From Actinernus sp. WN-2022 (taxonomy: Eukaryota > Cnidaria > Anthozoa > Actiniaria > Actinernidae): 64,000 nucleotides of DNA. This document shows, piece after piece, positions 46,455 through 58,265 of the stretch. The translations under genes and the position numbers were made by a program. Under the pieces are notes generated by a model that was not told the DNA's origin, searched no databases, and worked only from the letters and a program-made list of their open reading frames with translations. The first letter of the stretch is position 1. The number at the start of each line of letters is the position of its first letter. The DNA lies in assembly GCA_030867875.1 (NCBI GenBank), contig JAOWCC010000655.1, positions 4,069,083 to 4,133,082 of the forward strand, in the 5' to 3' direction.

Positions 46455-46585
46455 GCAACTAACGGGAAGGCGATATCTGATAAAGCATTACAGTATGTTA
46501 CGCGTAGCCTGTCAAAGTTAAGAATGTGTCCTTACTGAAATAGGACTTGCAAAGTCAAAACAATAAAATAGAAATCCACGAGGTA
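46455..46585 (+). other. probable 3' UTR exon and poly(A) signal of gene B
   Basis: A strong acceptor (TTTTTTTCTCCTAG) at 46454 pairs with the donor at 45612. AATAAA lies at 46562-46567. No coding frame is needed. This is inferred; a transcript would settle it. Confidence 0.45.
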
Positions 46586-46681
46586 TCTGTTAGTAATTGT
46601 TATCACCATCACTACCATTGCTTTTATAATTTTAATAACATTAATAATATTAATAATAATATTTAAAATTTAATGCACACA

Positions 46682-46912
46682 TATCCAGAGATTCAAATGA
46701 GATTCAAATGACAAAGGGCATGGTGGCCATGTTGGTACCCCAACAAAAGAAGCTAACGAGGAATCTATGGACCCTTTGCACTTTACGTCATAGCCGCCAT
46801 GTTGGTGTACCGTTAATCATAGATTCTTCGTTAGCTTCTTTTGTTCTGTACACCAACATGGCCGCCATGCCCTTTGTCATTTGAATCTCTGGGGATTGAG
46901 TGCAAACTATTT
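46682..46912. mobile_element. MITE, family with 19491-20015
   Basis: 46768-46912 is the uninterrupted form (GGACCCTTTGCACTTTACGT to GATTGAGTGCAAAC). 46682-46765 is a partial inverted copy joined to it. Confidence 0.65.
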
Positions 46913-47330
46913 ATTGTTTAAGGGCACCAACATGGTGGCTATAACGTCAAGTGAAAGCCAGCAATAGTTTAAGGGTACTGACTGTTTAACCAAACAAATT
47001 AAGAATCTGGGCTGTAAAAACAACATCAAGACTAGGTGATAGGGGAATTACAAATGGCTAGAAATCATATTTAGACTATTAAGATGATATGGCGAAAGTA
47101 TCAGATGGGTTCGTCGGCCAAAACTTTAAATGTAGGCTACAAATATAAACCAAATACAACAATGTCGAGCAAGGTAATTTGAATTTTGGGGTTTTAAGAG
47201 GAATAAGGATTTTAATTTAAAGACTAAAATATACATACATCCATACTCTTTATTTATCCTCGACTTTACAGAGTAGCTGAAATAAGCTAATATCTTTGAA
47301 AAAATAACTAATTAAATAAACAAAATATGT
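46913..47330. other. unassigned sequence
   Basis: Nothing recognised beyond a short MITE-like phrase (AAGGGCACCAACATGG) near 46920. Confidence 0.4.
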
Positions 47331-47660
47331 TATTTATATTAATATATACAGTCATGATAAAGTTATTTTTTTACAAGAGCCATTGAATAACAATTGTAAT
47401 AATTAATAACAGATTACATTTGTATGGTAGCAAAGTCATATTGCCTAATCAGACAGTTAAAGTCGTTATACGTATTGAGAACTTATATAGTTGTCGGGTA
47501 GGGAGTCCCAAACTTTAGCTCCAAAATATCGAAATGAGTGAAGGCCATACGAAGTTGTAGATGGTTTGGGAAGGCTGAGAATATTACTGCCTCTCAAAGA
47601 ATAAGCTACTGATCTTAAGTTGAACATATCTTTTAAGTTATCCAGGGTAATTTTCAAAAT
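47331..47660 (-). pseudogene. LINE (CR1/L2-like) C-terminal fragment and 3' UTR
   Basis: The minus frame reads YSLRGSNILSLPKPSTTSYG then GAKVWDSLPD, the tail typical of CR1/L2 non-LTR RT ORFs (YNTR..., TNYG..S..Y.GAK.WN.LP). The preceding part of the frame is not recognised. Confidence 0.6.
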
Positions 47661-49501
47661 GCAGACATTTAAAAAGACATTTAAAATCACAGTTTCTTGA
47701 TATGGTATTATAAAGTACATATTTTCACAGCTGAACAATATACAAATAAACCTTTATCTCCATGCATGCTCTGGCTGAAATACTTGTAGACACAAAAATA
47801 TTTACCACATATTGCAGGAAACTTATTTGTACAGGAGCAAATGCTGTCCATAATATCCTTGAAGACGAGGTGATTGATGACCATTGGCTTAACGAAAACA
47901 CCCAATGACTCAACTGTTATTTCTCCACCAAAGCACATGTTGGTTCTACGAGCCGATTTTCATCTGTAATTTTTGTAAGCATACAATGTAATTTGTAAAA
48001 ACGCTGCCGTTTCTGTAGAATCCAGTTTCAACCGTGTACCGTCTCAGGGATTAAATATCTGCTATTCTACTGGAACAATGCATCACAATGCTCACAATAC
48101 GTCGAATCAAGGTGCTTTTTCAGGTCAACCTCATAACTCCTCCATCGAACGACTAAGAGTGCAAGAATACTTCAAAATATCACGAATGTAGTACGGGTCT
48201 TTCGAAAACGATCGGTCAAATCGATTTAAGAAGTACGCATGACCAGTGGATCTAACCTATGCTTGATGACTATAATATCGCTGGCTCAAAGATTTTTTTA
48301 GTTTGTTAGCAGTTGTCAGTAGCGAAACGGTCGTGAGAGTTCAATAAGCACGGTAGCTACAAATAACCCTCACATCGCAAATGATCAGAAATGTTGATAA
48401 CTTTTTGAGTTATTTCTGTGTAGTTCTCGATCAATTATCAATTTTTGCGTCTTTCACATCCTCTGTGTCAAAAAAATAGTAGGGGTGGATTTTTTCAATC
48501 TCCCAAAAAAAATTAAATGCCTGTTTAGAATTAATGATATTTAAACCAGTTTAAAAATGTTCAAAAAAATAATTTAATTATTTTTGAACTGGGTTAAGTA
48601 TATTTAAACCAATGTATACATTGAAATCATGGCCACACCATATATACACACGTGTACGGATCAATGATATCCAGAATACAGCCATTACATATAGTGAATG
48701 TGATGAAGTAGGAGTAGGGAACGAATTAAAAGAGTAAAAGCACAGGCTTCCCAGACTCTACGCATATTTCCCGCTTATTAGTCTGTTGGGTTACCTGTGG
48801 TTTATCGATTAGTTTCATAACGATCTCAGAAGAGTTTAAATAATTGCTTCGTGTGAATTCTCTTTTCCGATTCCTACGAAATGAATCTTCAATAATAAAA
48901 GATTGATACTTAATGAAGTTGTGTGAGTGGTTTTTTGGCGATTTGGGGCCTTCTAAAGCAATTTATTAGGATTCGAAATTTTGACCGTTGGCCTAGGCTC
49001 TAAGAAAGTTAACAAGGTAGGCAAGTCGACCTCGCCAAAGCACACACTTACCTCAAAGATCACCCAAAAATCGGCACTTTTCTTCCTCGCTCGCTATTCA
49101 GCTTTCGGCACAGGAGGGAATAGTTATCAAGCAACATCTGACCAGAGATTTAGGAAAATCCATCAAATTTATCATCGCCAAACCGCCTCCTCGAGACCCA
49201 AAAAGCGCGACCTTGCAATGATCTGTAAGAACCAGAATGACCAAAGCGGTCCAAAATTTTCCCGACCCTACCCAAAATGATGCAAATCGCCTTTTTTCAT
49301 GGGGGACCCTCAAGCGTGAAATTATACTTCCGCTCGAGGAACGGAAACAAATATATCGCCAATCAGAGAGACCATTACTAGGCCTTTTAACGAAACTGGC
49401 GGTTACAGACTAATTTTGAATTTGGAACTCGCCAATCAGAGGACCAAGACAGTTGGCTGGGGTCTTCATCGAGTGTTATGACAGTTCCACGTGAGAAATA
49501 T
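47661..49501. other. unassigned sequence
   Basis: A 76-codon minus frame at 47708-47938 has many cysteines but no known motif. A short hairpin (GTTCAAAAAAATAATTTAATTATTTTTGAAC) is at about 48559. The frame at 48981-49280 is not recognised. Confidence 0.35.
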
Positions 49502-49614
49502 ACGAATATCAAGACAAAATGAAAGGCTGATTGTACGGTACTGGGAAATCATATAATTATTATATGATTTCCCAGTACCGTACAATCAGCCTTTCATTTT
49601 GTCTTGATATTCGT
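49502..49614. repeat. perfect 113-bp palindrome
   Basis: Arms of 56 bp with one central base (49558), no mismatch seen. It starts ACGAATATCAAGACAAAATG. Possibly a hairpin MITE or an end-to-end inversion. Confidence 0.9.
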
Positions 49615-49894
49615 TTTTATGGTCGTTTGTGTCCACCGTGAAAAACAGAACATTAAATAAATACGTGCACAATTAACAGCATGCAAATATTGCATGACCG
49701 TTCAAAAGTACCAGAAAGCCACTGCGTCCTAATGGCTTCATCGCATTTAGTGGGTTAAGTTTGGTATTATTAAAAGTAGATAAATAAACTGTAGAGTACA
49801 AAATTCACCAGCCTCGCTATCAGAATCACAGGAAGCCCAAGCACTGTTTATGGCTATTTTATAAGTTTGTATGGGAATTTTTAGTGTCTATGAA

Positions 49895-50612
49895 TAGGGC
49901 TGTCCCAATTATGCTCGGCAACTTTTTGGCAACTTTTTGGATTTGGGGCATCTTTTTTGATTTGGGGCAACTTTTCTCTCGTCGGGCATCTTTTCTGCTT
50001 TAAAGGTCAACTTTTATGTTTTTTAGGATTTTCAGGGAAATCATTTGGCCTGAAATGTGCAAAATAATATTTTGTTTTAATTTTGGCATCAAACTTCACT
50101 TTACTTCAGTCTAAAAACCGGAAGTATCGCTCGAGTGGATTAGTATCAGTGTGGTCATCCTGTGGTTTGACGAGCATGCTGTATTGTTGGCCAGCGTTCT
50201 CTTGAGTATTCAAAATGGCGGAGGTCGCGGAGGCGGATTCGGACTTGTGGGTGATGGCTCAGAACATGTTGCTATAAGAGACATATGGACATCATAATTG
50301 GAATATGGTGCGATATGAACCAAGTTGTTTTGTTTTCACTGTACACATGGTGCATTTGTTATTGCATTACATTAATTTTACAGATTATTGTTTGTTCTTT
50401 ACAATAAAACATCTAATTTTCAATTTTGGGTTTCATTTTCCTTATAAAAATCCCCGAAAAAAGAAAAATCTCGGTAGCATCCTTAAGGCAACTTTTTAAA
50501 ATTCAGGCAACTTTTTGGCAACTTTTGCAATTTTGGGGCAACTTTTTGGCAACTTTTGGCGATTTTTGGGGCATCTTTTCAGAGAATTTGGAGCATAATT
50601 GGGACAGCACTA
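49895..50612. mobile_element. hAT-type non-autonomous element with 8-bp TSD
   Basis: TIR TAGGGCTGTCCCAATTATGC and, inverted, TAGTGCTGTCCCAATTATGC. TCTATGAA is duplicated exactly (49887-49894, 50613-50620). TAGNG ends and an 8-bp TSD fit hAT. The interior repeats GGCAACTTTTTGG-like phrases and holds no transposase. Confidence 0.85.
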
Positions 50613-50733
50613 TCTATGAAACAATTTTTTTTTTATAGTTTTAAGGTGGCTCGCCTGGATTTTCCAGGGACGCACCATATCAACTTTGAACGTCTGCTAC
50701 TCCACTGTATTTTTAAAATGAAATATTTTTAAA

Positions 50734-51012
50734 ATGAAAATCTCATCCCTAATTTATAAAATCAAATATGTTAAAAAAGATGTTGTATTCTCTGATCTAG
50801 TCTCATCAGCTTCTGATATCCATAATTATAATACCAGATATGCTGCTAATCAAAATTTGTACAGACCAGCTTCCAAAACAAATTATGGGTTATCAAGATT
50901 TAAATCCCTGGCCTCAAGAATATGGGAAAAAGTTCCAATTGAGATCAAATGTCAAACCCACAACAACTTCAAATTACAATATAAGTTGTTTCTACTTGAA
51001 AACCAGACCTAA
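50734..51012 (+). pseudogene. LINE RT ORF C-terminal tail
   Basis: HNYNTRYAANQNLYRPASK, TNYGLSRFKSLASRIWEKVP and FKLQYKLFLL match the tail after the RT domain in CR1/L2 elements. No RT catalytic region is present. Confidence 0.7.
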
Positions 51013-51325
51013 TTTGCATTGTATTTGTAAATATTAAATGTAAATTTAGATTATCAGTATTACCAAATTTATTGTAAATTAATTCTTAGATTGGGTTTAT
51101 TGTACAAAGGTTTTTACATAAGTAATTTCCTATCTCTCTTATATATATACACGTGGGCAACCACGAAACAGGCTTGTAAGGATGAACTTGTAGTTTATTT
51201 GTCTTTTTTCTTCACCATATACTTCGCTCTACTCCCACGTATTGAGCACTGTCTTACGGAAATCAATCCTACACTTTATTCCCGCTCCAAGTTCATACTT
51301 GTCGAGTACTCTACGATACTCCGCA

Positions 51326-52768
51326 ATGGAAAAATTCAACATCGGCTACTCAACCAAGAATATTCCTTTACCATCACATAATGACTACCTCCAACGACTC
51401 ATCGAAAAGACCGAACAATTTCTACGCAGAATCCGCTGGAAAGCCCACTTCTTCCTCAACCCCAATACCACTTCGTCCTCCAAGGAAACCTACGGCTTCA
51501 AATCCACCAAGAATCCCCCTCCGATCGAAGAACTGAAAGATTTCGAAGATGACATGCTTAAGATGATCCAGTCCGTAAAATTCAAGCAAGTAAACAACAC
51601 CTTCCTTAACAAGCTGAAAGATGACACAGACCTAATCCGTAACGAACCCAAACTACTAATCGCCGCCGACAAAACAACGAACTTCTACAAACTAGAACCC
51701 TCAACATACAATGATCTCCTTAAGAAAAACATCAATAAATCCTACAAGAAAGCACAACCTGAAGCTACACGCGCCATCCACAAAGAAAGCAAAGACATTG
51801 CTGCGAAACTAGACATTGACGACAGAGTGGACACTACAGCCTACAAAGACGCCTTCATAACACTCAAGGACCACAAGCCTAACTTCGCTAACAAACAAAC
51901 CTGCAGACTAATCAACCCGACGAAACTCGAAATAGGCAAAGTAAGCAAAAAGATCCTTCACCGCATCAACAGTAACATCGCCCGCAAATGCAGCTTTAAT
52001 CAATGGAAAAACACCGCATCTGTAATCGACTGGTTTAACGTTACCAAGGAAAAACAGCAATCCAGCTTCATCTGTTTTGACATCGAAGAATTTTTATCCA
52101 TCCATCTTCTTAACAAAGGACTCGACTTCGCCTCCGCCCACGTCAACATCACGGCCGACGAAAGAAACATAATAACCCACACAAAAAACTCCATCCTAAT
52201 TCACAAGCAGCAACCCTGGCAAAAGAAAGGCAACACAACATTTGACGTCACAATGGGCAGCTTCGACGGAGCGGAAACGTGCGAGCTTATAGGAAGCTTT
52301 CTTCTCTCGCAGCTCCAGCACCTTAACATAAATGTAGGACTTTACCGAGACGACGGACTAGCCATCACTAACGCTACACCTAGAGACACAGAAAACATCA
52401 AGAAGGAAATATGCCGCATCTTTAACAACAACGGACTACGCATCACCATAGAAGCCAACAAACAGACCATCAACTTCCTAGACATTACATTCAACCTCAA
52501 CCAAAGCACTTATCAGCCTTTCACGAAGCCTAATACTACACTGCTATACGTTCACCGTGAAAGTAACCATCCGCCCGTCACTACAAAAAACATTCCCGCC
52601 GGCATTAACACACGACTTTCATCCCTGTCTTCCAACAAAGCGTCCTTCGACCAAGCCGCCCCTCCATACCAGAAGGCTCTCAACGAAAGCGAATATAACT
52701 ACACCCTTCAGTACGAACCCGCCACACCTAACAAACGAAAAAACCGCCAACGCAACAACATACTCTGA
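51326..52768 (+). pseudogene. Penelope-like reverse transcriptase ORF
   Basis: Starting at MEKFNIGYS (an upstream ATG at 51242 is also in frame), it shows the PLE RT order: TLKDHKPNF and TCRLINPTKLEIGK, motif A FDIEEFLSI, MGSFDGAETCELIG, motif C LYRDDGLA, and NFLDITFNL. Motif A in relatives usually reads FDI..FYPSI, so this copy seems to lack about two residues there. It stops at TGA (52766) where the frame otherwise continues with PPFSKNV. Confidence 0.85.
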
Positions 52769-52906
52769 TACAACCCTCCCTTTAGCAAGAACGTCAGCAC
52801 TAACATCGGGCACAAATTCCTCGCTTGAGTAGATAAACACTTCCCCAAAAATCACAACCTTCACAAAATCTTCAACCGCAACACTATCAAGATTAGCTAC
52901 AGCTGC

Positions 52907-53437
52907 ATGAGCAACACCAAACAGATTATCGATAAACATAACAAAAGTATACTATCGCCTTCACAAGCCAATGATACCGCCACCGCAACTACAACTGAAG
53001 TAAACAAGACATGCAACTGCCGGCAAAAGAACGCCTGCCCGCTCAACGGAAACTGCCTACAATCATCAGTCATATACCAAGCAACAATAACGCATAAAGA
53101 CAACAGCAAGACAGAAACATACATCGGACTTACGGAAAACGAATTCAAAACAAGATACAGGAACCACACCGCATCATTCCGCCACGCTAAACACAAAAAC
53201 TCTACCGAACTCAGCAAATACACTTGGAATCTGAAAGACAACAACATTGATCACTTTATTTCCTGGCGCATTCTCTCGTCGCACTCGCCGTACAGTAGCT
53301 CCAGTAAAAGATGTAACTTATGCCTCAAAGAAAAATTTCTAATCATCTGCCGACCTGAACTGTCCACACTAAACAAACGTAATGAACTCGTGTCTTCCTG
53401 CCGACACAGAAACAAAGCCCTCCTACGTAATAATTGA
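52907..53437 (+). pseudogene. Penelope-like GIY-YIG endonuclease ORF (downstream part)
   Basis: In frame with the RT ORF; a second TGA lies near 52826 between them. A zinc-ligand-like stretch (CNCRQKNACPLNGNC) precedes VIYQATITHKD and TYIGLTENEFKTRYRNH, the GIY-YIG core with its following arginine and histidine. It ends at TGA near 53437 after NKALLRNN. Confidence 0.85.
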
Positions 53438-53545
53438 ACTGTTAAATCCCGCGCTACATATATTAGGCTAGTTTGATTAGGTCATCAATACTATTGTTAT
53501 GTAAATCATTCTGTATATAAGCGACGGTAAAAGTATACTCTTATT

Positions 53546-53592
53546 AAATCCCCTGACGAGTGGGCAACCACGAAACAGGCTTGTAAGGATGA
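53546..53592 (+). ncRNA. hammerhead ribozyme (type I) in the PLE 3' terminal repeat
   Basis: CTGACGA (53553-53559), stem II GTGG/CCAC with GCAA tetraloop (53560-53571), GAAA (53572-53575), stem III ACA/TGT around GGCT, and A at 53585 as cleavage residue. Stem I pairs ATCC (53548-53551) with GGAT (53587-53590). The 5' repeat copy begins just after CTGACGA and so lacks the core. Confidence 0.75.
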
Positions 53593-53631
53593 ACTTGTAG
53601 TTTATTTGTCTTTTTTCTTCACCATATATAT

Positions 53632-54261
53632 ATGAGGCACGTTTACACAAAAACAGTCTTAGACAAGAAGGCTCCATTCGTGTTAACATGCTTCATGTTG
53701 TGTGCTTCTTCACCTTAAGAGGCAATAACGCGCTTTCCAGTGTTTTATTTTAAGAGCAAATGACAGTATCTGACTTTTCTGGCCTTTCGATCCCATAATG
53801 CCTTTGTCTCAGATCTATCCCATAATTTCTTTATTTGAGAGCTAGAGGTTAGAAAAAACGCCATTTTCTGGTGTTTCTACTCCAAATACGGCAAAATTCC
53901 ATGAACTAGACTTACTCTACGGGAAGAGACCGTTGTTTTGACGTGTAGTACGTCGAAATCCATTAAAAGCTCGAGAAATGGCGCCACTTTGAAGAGTTTA
54001 GGGTACCCAAGTAACTTTGAGAGATTAAGGTTAGGTTACAAAAACCACATTTTCTGGTATTTCTACTCCAAATACGGCAAAACTGGCACGCTACGATTAA
54101 AGTACTGGAAGGGACCGTTGTTTTAACGTGTAGTACGTCGAAATCCATTAAAAGCTCGAGAAATGGCGCCACTTTGAAGAGTTTAGGGTACACAACATGA
54201 GGCACGTTTACACAAAAACAGTCTTAGACAAGAAGGCTCCATTCGTGTTAACATGCTTCAT
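53632..54261. mobile_element. small element with 65-bp palindromic direct repeats and internal tandem repeats
   Basis: ATGAGGCACGTTTACACAAA to TTAACATGCTTCAT occurs at 53632-53696 and again at 54197-54261. Each copy is itself an imperfect palindrome. Between them are two units of about 186 bp (TTCTGGT-TTTCTACTCCAAA to AGAGTTTAGGGTAC). It adjoins the PLE end in TA-rich DNA. Class unknown. Confidence 0.65.
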
Positions 54262-54762
54262 ATATATATATTTTTTCCACTCATTTTTTTGTTCCTTTTC
54301 TCAACCATGTTTAAACTCACTTTCAATCAAGACATATATGTATTTAAAATTTTTTTAAGTGACTGCAACATTTGGTAATTCTCCTCATTTAGTTTCTTCA
54401 TGGTAGTGGCCAACTCGAAAGCTTTTGCTCCTTTGGCCTCTACGCACATTTCCTGGAAATTGTAACCCTGAATACCTATTTTATTTTTTCTCCACTCTTT
54501 CCTACTAATTGTTAAAACTGAACTTGTAAATAGTGCAAAATAAAATTGAACTTGAACTTGAACCCATTTACTAGAAATAGAATAAACTTTCCAAAAATGT
54601 ACGTTTGTTTGACATCGGTGTTACCATAGCAACACAGCGTTGACGTCATGTGTTTTACATATCAGCAATTTTCTCGAAATCTAGACCTAAACTTTTAAAA
54701 CGACCTAGTGTCCCTTGTAGTCTAAATGTAGGCCTTCAAGACTGCAAAGTTTAAAACAATTG

Positions 54763-55077
54763 ACCTATATCATTATGACGTCAAATCAAAACAATCTATT
54801 GTTTAAACGCTAAGGATCACGGTCGTAGGAGGGGGACAAAACAGCAACAACACAAAGGAAATCACTATCAAATGCATTTTGAAGAACGTAGAATAGCGGT
54901 AACAGCCACCAAATACGGTAAATATTGTGGGATAAACATTGATACAGCTGATACGTGGAAACCAGACAATTCGAAGTTAAATTTTCCTCAGCAGAGCAGA
55001 TTTAGTTCAAAATTCTATTGTTGAAGTCGATTCTGTCCCCCTCATAAACAAGCCGTGACGTCATAATGATATAGGGT
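54763..55077. mobile_element. 315-bp MITE with perfect 20-bp inverted ends
   Basis: CCTATATCATTATGACGTCA at 54764-54783 is perfectly inverted at 55056-55075. AATTG flanks both sides (54758-54762, 55078-55082). It lies in the left arm of the foldback and is absent from the right arm and from the third copy. Confidence 0.8.
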
Positions 55078-56758
55078 AATTGTATGAGAGCGTTTTCGAA
55101 AAAAAATGGGTTGAATATTTTCATTCCAAAAATAAACAGTTCCTGTTTAGTCGTCGAGAACTGTGGTTGCCGGACCGATTCAAACGCTGTTTTTAGCATA
55201 TTTCATACCTGTGGCATAGGACTACTTCCCATGAAACTTTCATTCCATTTGCTTTATTCGATTTCGGTTTATGGAATAATAAGTAATGTAATAAATATGC
55301 TCATTTTACTCAAAATAGTAACGTATTTGCTAAGGAAGCTGTAATTCGAAAACTAGTCGATAAATATATTTTTAATCCATTCACCTGAAATTCAACATGT
55401 ACTACCCTTGCTCTGTAAATTTCAAGAGCATTGAATCATTTTAAGGGCGCGAAATAAAAACAAAAACATAGGGAACTTTTAGATTCATCCACGCAAGCTT
55501 CATTGGTGTATCATTTTGTTTATAGCTTGTGTCTTTCCGAAATTTCTCTTTTGTCTAGATTCTACATACTTGTGTGCTTTTGAACTAACAAGTTTACCAT
55601 GCACGCTTGCTACACTTCGCTACTGCCGGAACGCTCGTGCAAAATCTGTTCTTAGGACAATGACATGCAAATTAGTTAAACCACGAAGCTTGGCAGTGCG
55701 CCGGGATGATAATGTTGAATAAGTGTGTTTTTAGTAACCAGATCGGGAAAAAGTGCCCGTGACGTCTATACCACATTTTCTAAATATAAATTAAAAACGA
55801 GATTTTGTATTAGTGATATTATAAAACCTTTTGTAAATAAATATTATAAGTTATATTATAACAGCGTTACAACTGGCAGCGTGACTATTGTACTAAAAAC
55901 AGAATTTGCACGAGCGTTCCGGCATTAGCGAAGTGTAGCAAGCGTGCATGGTAAACTTGTTAGTTCAAAAGCACACAAGTATGTAGTATCTAGACAAAAG
56001 AGAAATTTCGGAAAGTCACAAGCTATAAACAAAATGATACAGCAATGAAGCTTGCGTGGATGAATGTAAAAGTTCCCTGTGTTTTTGTTTTTATTTCGCG
56101 TCCTTAAAATGATTCAATGCTCTTGAAATTTACAGGGCAAGGGTAGTACATGTTGAATTTCAGGTGAAAAGATTTAAAAAAAAAGTTATCGACTAGTTTT
56201 CGAATTACAGCTTCCTTAGCAAATACATTACTATTCTGAGTAAAATGAGCATATTTATTACATTATTTATTATTCCATAAACCGGAATCGAATAAAGCAA
56301 ATGGAATGAAATTTTCATGGCAAGTAGTCCTATGTCACTGGTATGAAATATGCTAAAAACAGCGTTTAAATCGGTCCGGAACATACAGTTCTCGACGACT
56401 AAACAGGAAGTAAGGCGAATTGTTTATTTTTGGAATGAAAATATTCAACCCATTTTTTTTCGAAAACGCTCTCATATAATTTTTTTAAACTTTGCAGTCT
56501 TGAAGGCCTACATTAAGACTACAACGGACACTAGGTCGTTTTAGAAGTTTAGGTCTAGATTTCAAGAAAATTGCTGATATGTAAAACACATGTTGCTATG
56601 GTAACACCGATGTCAAACAAACCTACATTTTTGGAAAGTTTATTCTATTTCTAGTAAATGGGTGAAGTGGCTAGCTCGACCGTGCTCTGACAGTGGAGTA
56701 GCAGCCGTTCAAATTGGGTATGGTGCGTCCCTGGAAAATCCAGGCGAGCCACCTTAAG

Positions 56759-57924
56759 GGGAAATTATTGAAATTACATAACTATACACAAAAATTGATG
56801 TAAAAGAAAATTTCAAATGGAAAAAAAACAATTTTTCCTGACCCAAAATAACCACTTTTTGTGCGACAGATTCTAAGGGGCCTGGAACACAATTGTGACG
56901 TAAATACCTTTGCAGTCGCATTTGTTTCGAATTTGAAAACAAAAGCGCGTGCAAATGTATTTACGTCACATACCTAATTTACATGCTTCTGACCGAGCGA
57001 AATTTGTCGCGTGAACGTTGCCATGTTCGACTGAGCTTTTGCAGTTTTGGAGGGTAGGATATTCAGTTCTAACAACAGAAGCTGATAAGTTAAACCTTGT
57101 TTCATAAACTTAAGTTAAAACAATTTTCGTTTCAAAGACACTTTAAATAAACATACTGTAATAAAATGAACTAGAGGCTGTACGCATCCTGAACTTCGAC
57201 GTATCTTTTGTAACGCGGACGATCTCATACACCTTCGTGTTTGGCACATTACGAACGCACAATCAGATGCGAAAGAACACACAGACAGTCCATCTCATCT
57301 AAAACTCTCCATCCGAGTCAAAACGCGAGTGGACACGAGTAAGCCAGGGTACCCTAGGATAACACAGGTAGCCCCAAAATACTAGTATCCAAATACTATG
57401 ATGATCTGATCTAAAACTCCACACGAGTCACAACAAGAGTGAACACGGGTGCACAGCGCTTCATAATTTAATTACAAAAAACATATGTTGTCACTTAATC
57501 ATGGTCATGGTGGAATTATGCCCTTGACGATAAGCAAATTGATCTAGGTCAATGTAACTATTACATGTATCAGACTCTTCATATTTATACACTAGCCTTT
57601 CTAAAAGGCGCATTATAATGTCAGTGAGAGATATTGGCCTGATAACTGATTACTACGGGTCAGCGGCGATTTCTTGGGTAAGGGTGTGATGTTGGCCAGC
57701 TTCCAAATGGAGGAAAATGTCTTTGTAAATTAGTTGATCTCGCCTGCACTGCCTTTTGGCTGTAAATTAGTGCATTGACAAGTTATGTAAACACAGGCAT
57801 ACTCCAGACTCCAAGGGGGTTTTAATGATCTATTTGTTATCTTGCATATGTCAAAGCGCACACAGGACACTGCGCACATAATTGTGCACGCAGTATAATG
57901 TGAACGTAGGACACTTGCGCACAC
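56759..57924. other. unassigned sequence
   Basis: A short inverted pair (TGTGACGTAAATAC / GTATTTACGTCACA) is at about 56895-56970. No gene recognised. Confidence 0.4.
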
Positions 57925-57933
57925 ATGGAAAAC

Positions 57934-58256
57934 TTCCCTGCTAGCAGAGGTCTCTCTCTCTGTCTTGGTAAAATGGAAGGCGAGGGAGAGACCTCTGCCG
58001 ACATCCGACACTTGCCGTCCACATTCATGGACGAGTCAAACCAGTTTCGAAAACACGCTTTACCGGAAATAGCTGTACGCGTCAGTTGTTTTTTTACAGT
58101 TGTTTTGTGCGCTCACAAGTACACGTGAGATCGCCTCACTTGTTGCCAAGGAAACTTCACGCATGCGCGACAGAGAAAGCGTCGGATGTCGGCAGAGGTC
58201 TCTCTCCCTCGCCTTCCATTTTACCAAGACAGAGAGAGACCTATGCTAGCAGGGAA
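57934..58256. mobile_element. MITE with 9-bp TSD (Mutator-like)
   Basis: TIR TTCCCTGCTAGCAGAGGTCT with long inverted continuation (TCTCTCCCTCGCCTTCCATTT on the right arm). ATGGAAAAC is duplicated exactly (57925-57933, 58257-58265). Confidence 0.8.
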
Positions 58257-58265
58257 ATGGAAAAC

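Larger units (their letters stand above)
51153..53628 (+). mobile_element. Penelope-like element with short direct terminal repeats
   Basis: An identical 69-bp direct repeat (GTGGGCAACCACGAAACAGG to TTCACCATATA) bounds it at 51153-51221 and 53560-53628. Between them lie an RT ORF and a GIY-YIG ORF in the same frame, separated by two TGA codons. It sits in a TA-rich stretch of the LINE 3' UTR. Identical repeats imply recent arrival. Confidence 0.85.
50707..54563 (+). mobile_element. 5'-truncated CR1/L2-like LINE, itself interrupted
   Basis: It begins with an ORF tail (see next entry) and ends with AATAAAATTGAACTTGAACTTGAA, a microsatellite-like LINE tail. The 3' UTR resumes at about 54270. 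51140-54265 is later DNA (PLE and tandem-repeat element). About 26 bp of the host arm appear lost at the insertion point. Confidence 0.7.
50641..56758. mobile_element. TTAA-flanked foldback element with nested insertions
   Basis: Ends TTAAGGTGGCTCGCCTGGAT and its reverse complement at 56739-56758. Arms of over 1 kb are mirrored around a centre near 55700-55890. The left arm is broken by 50707-54563 and by a MITE at 54763-55077. TTAA at each end would fit piggyBac-type insertion. Without inserts it is about 1.9 kb. A third copy begins at 63220. Confidence 0.8.

Noticed and set aside
51153..51190. Hammerhead in the 5' terminal repeat of the Penelope-like element
   Set aside because: Stem II and GAAA are present but the CTGACGA core is missing; the flank there is TATATATACAC.
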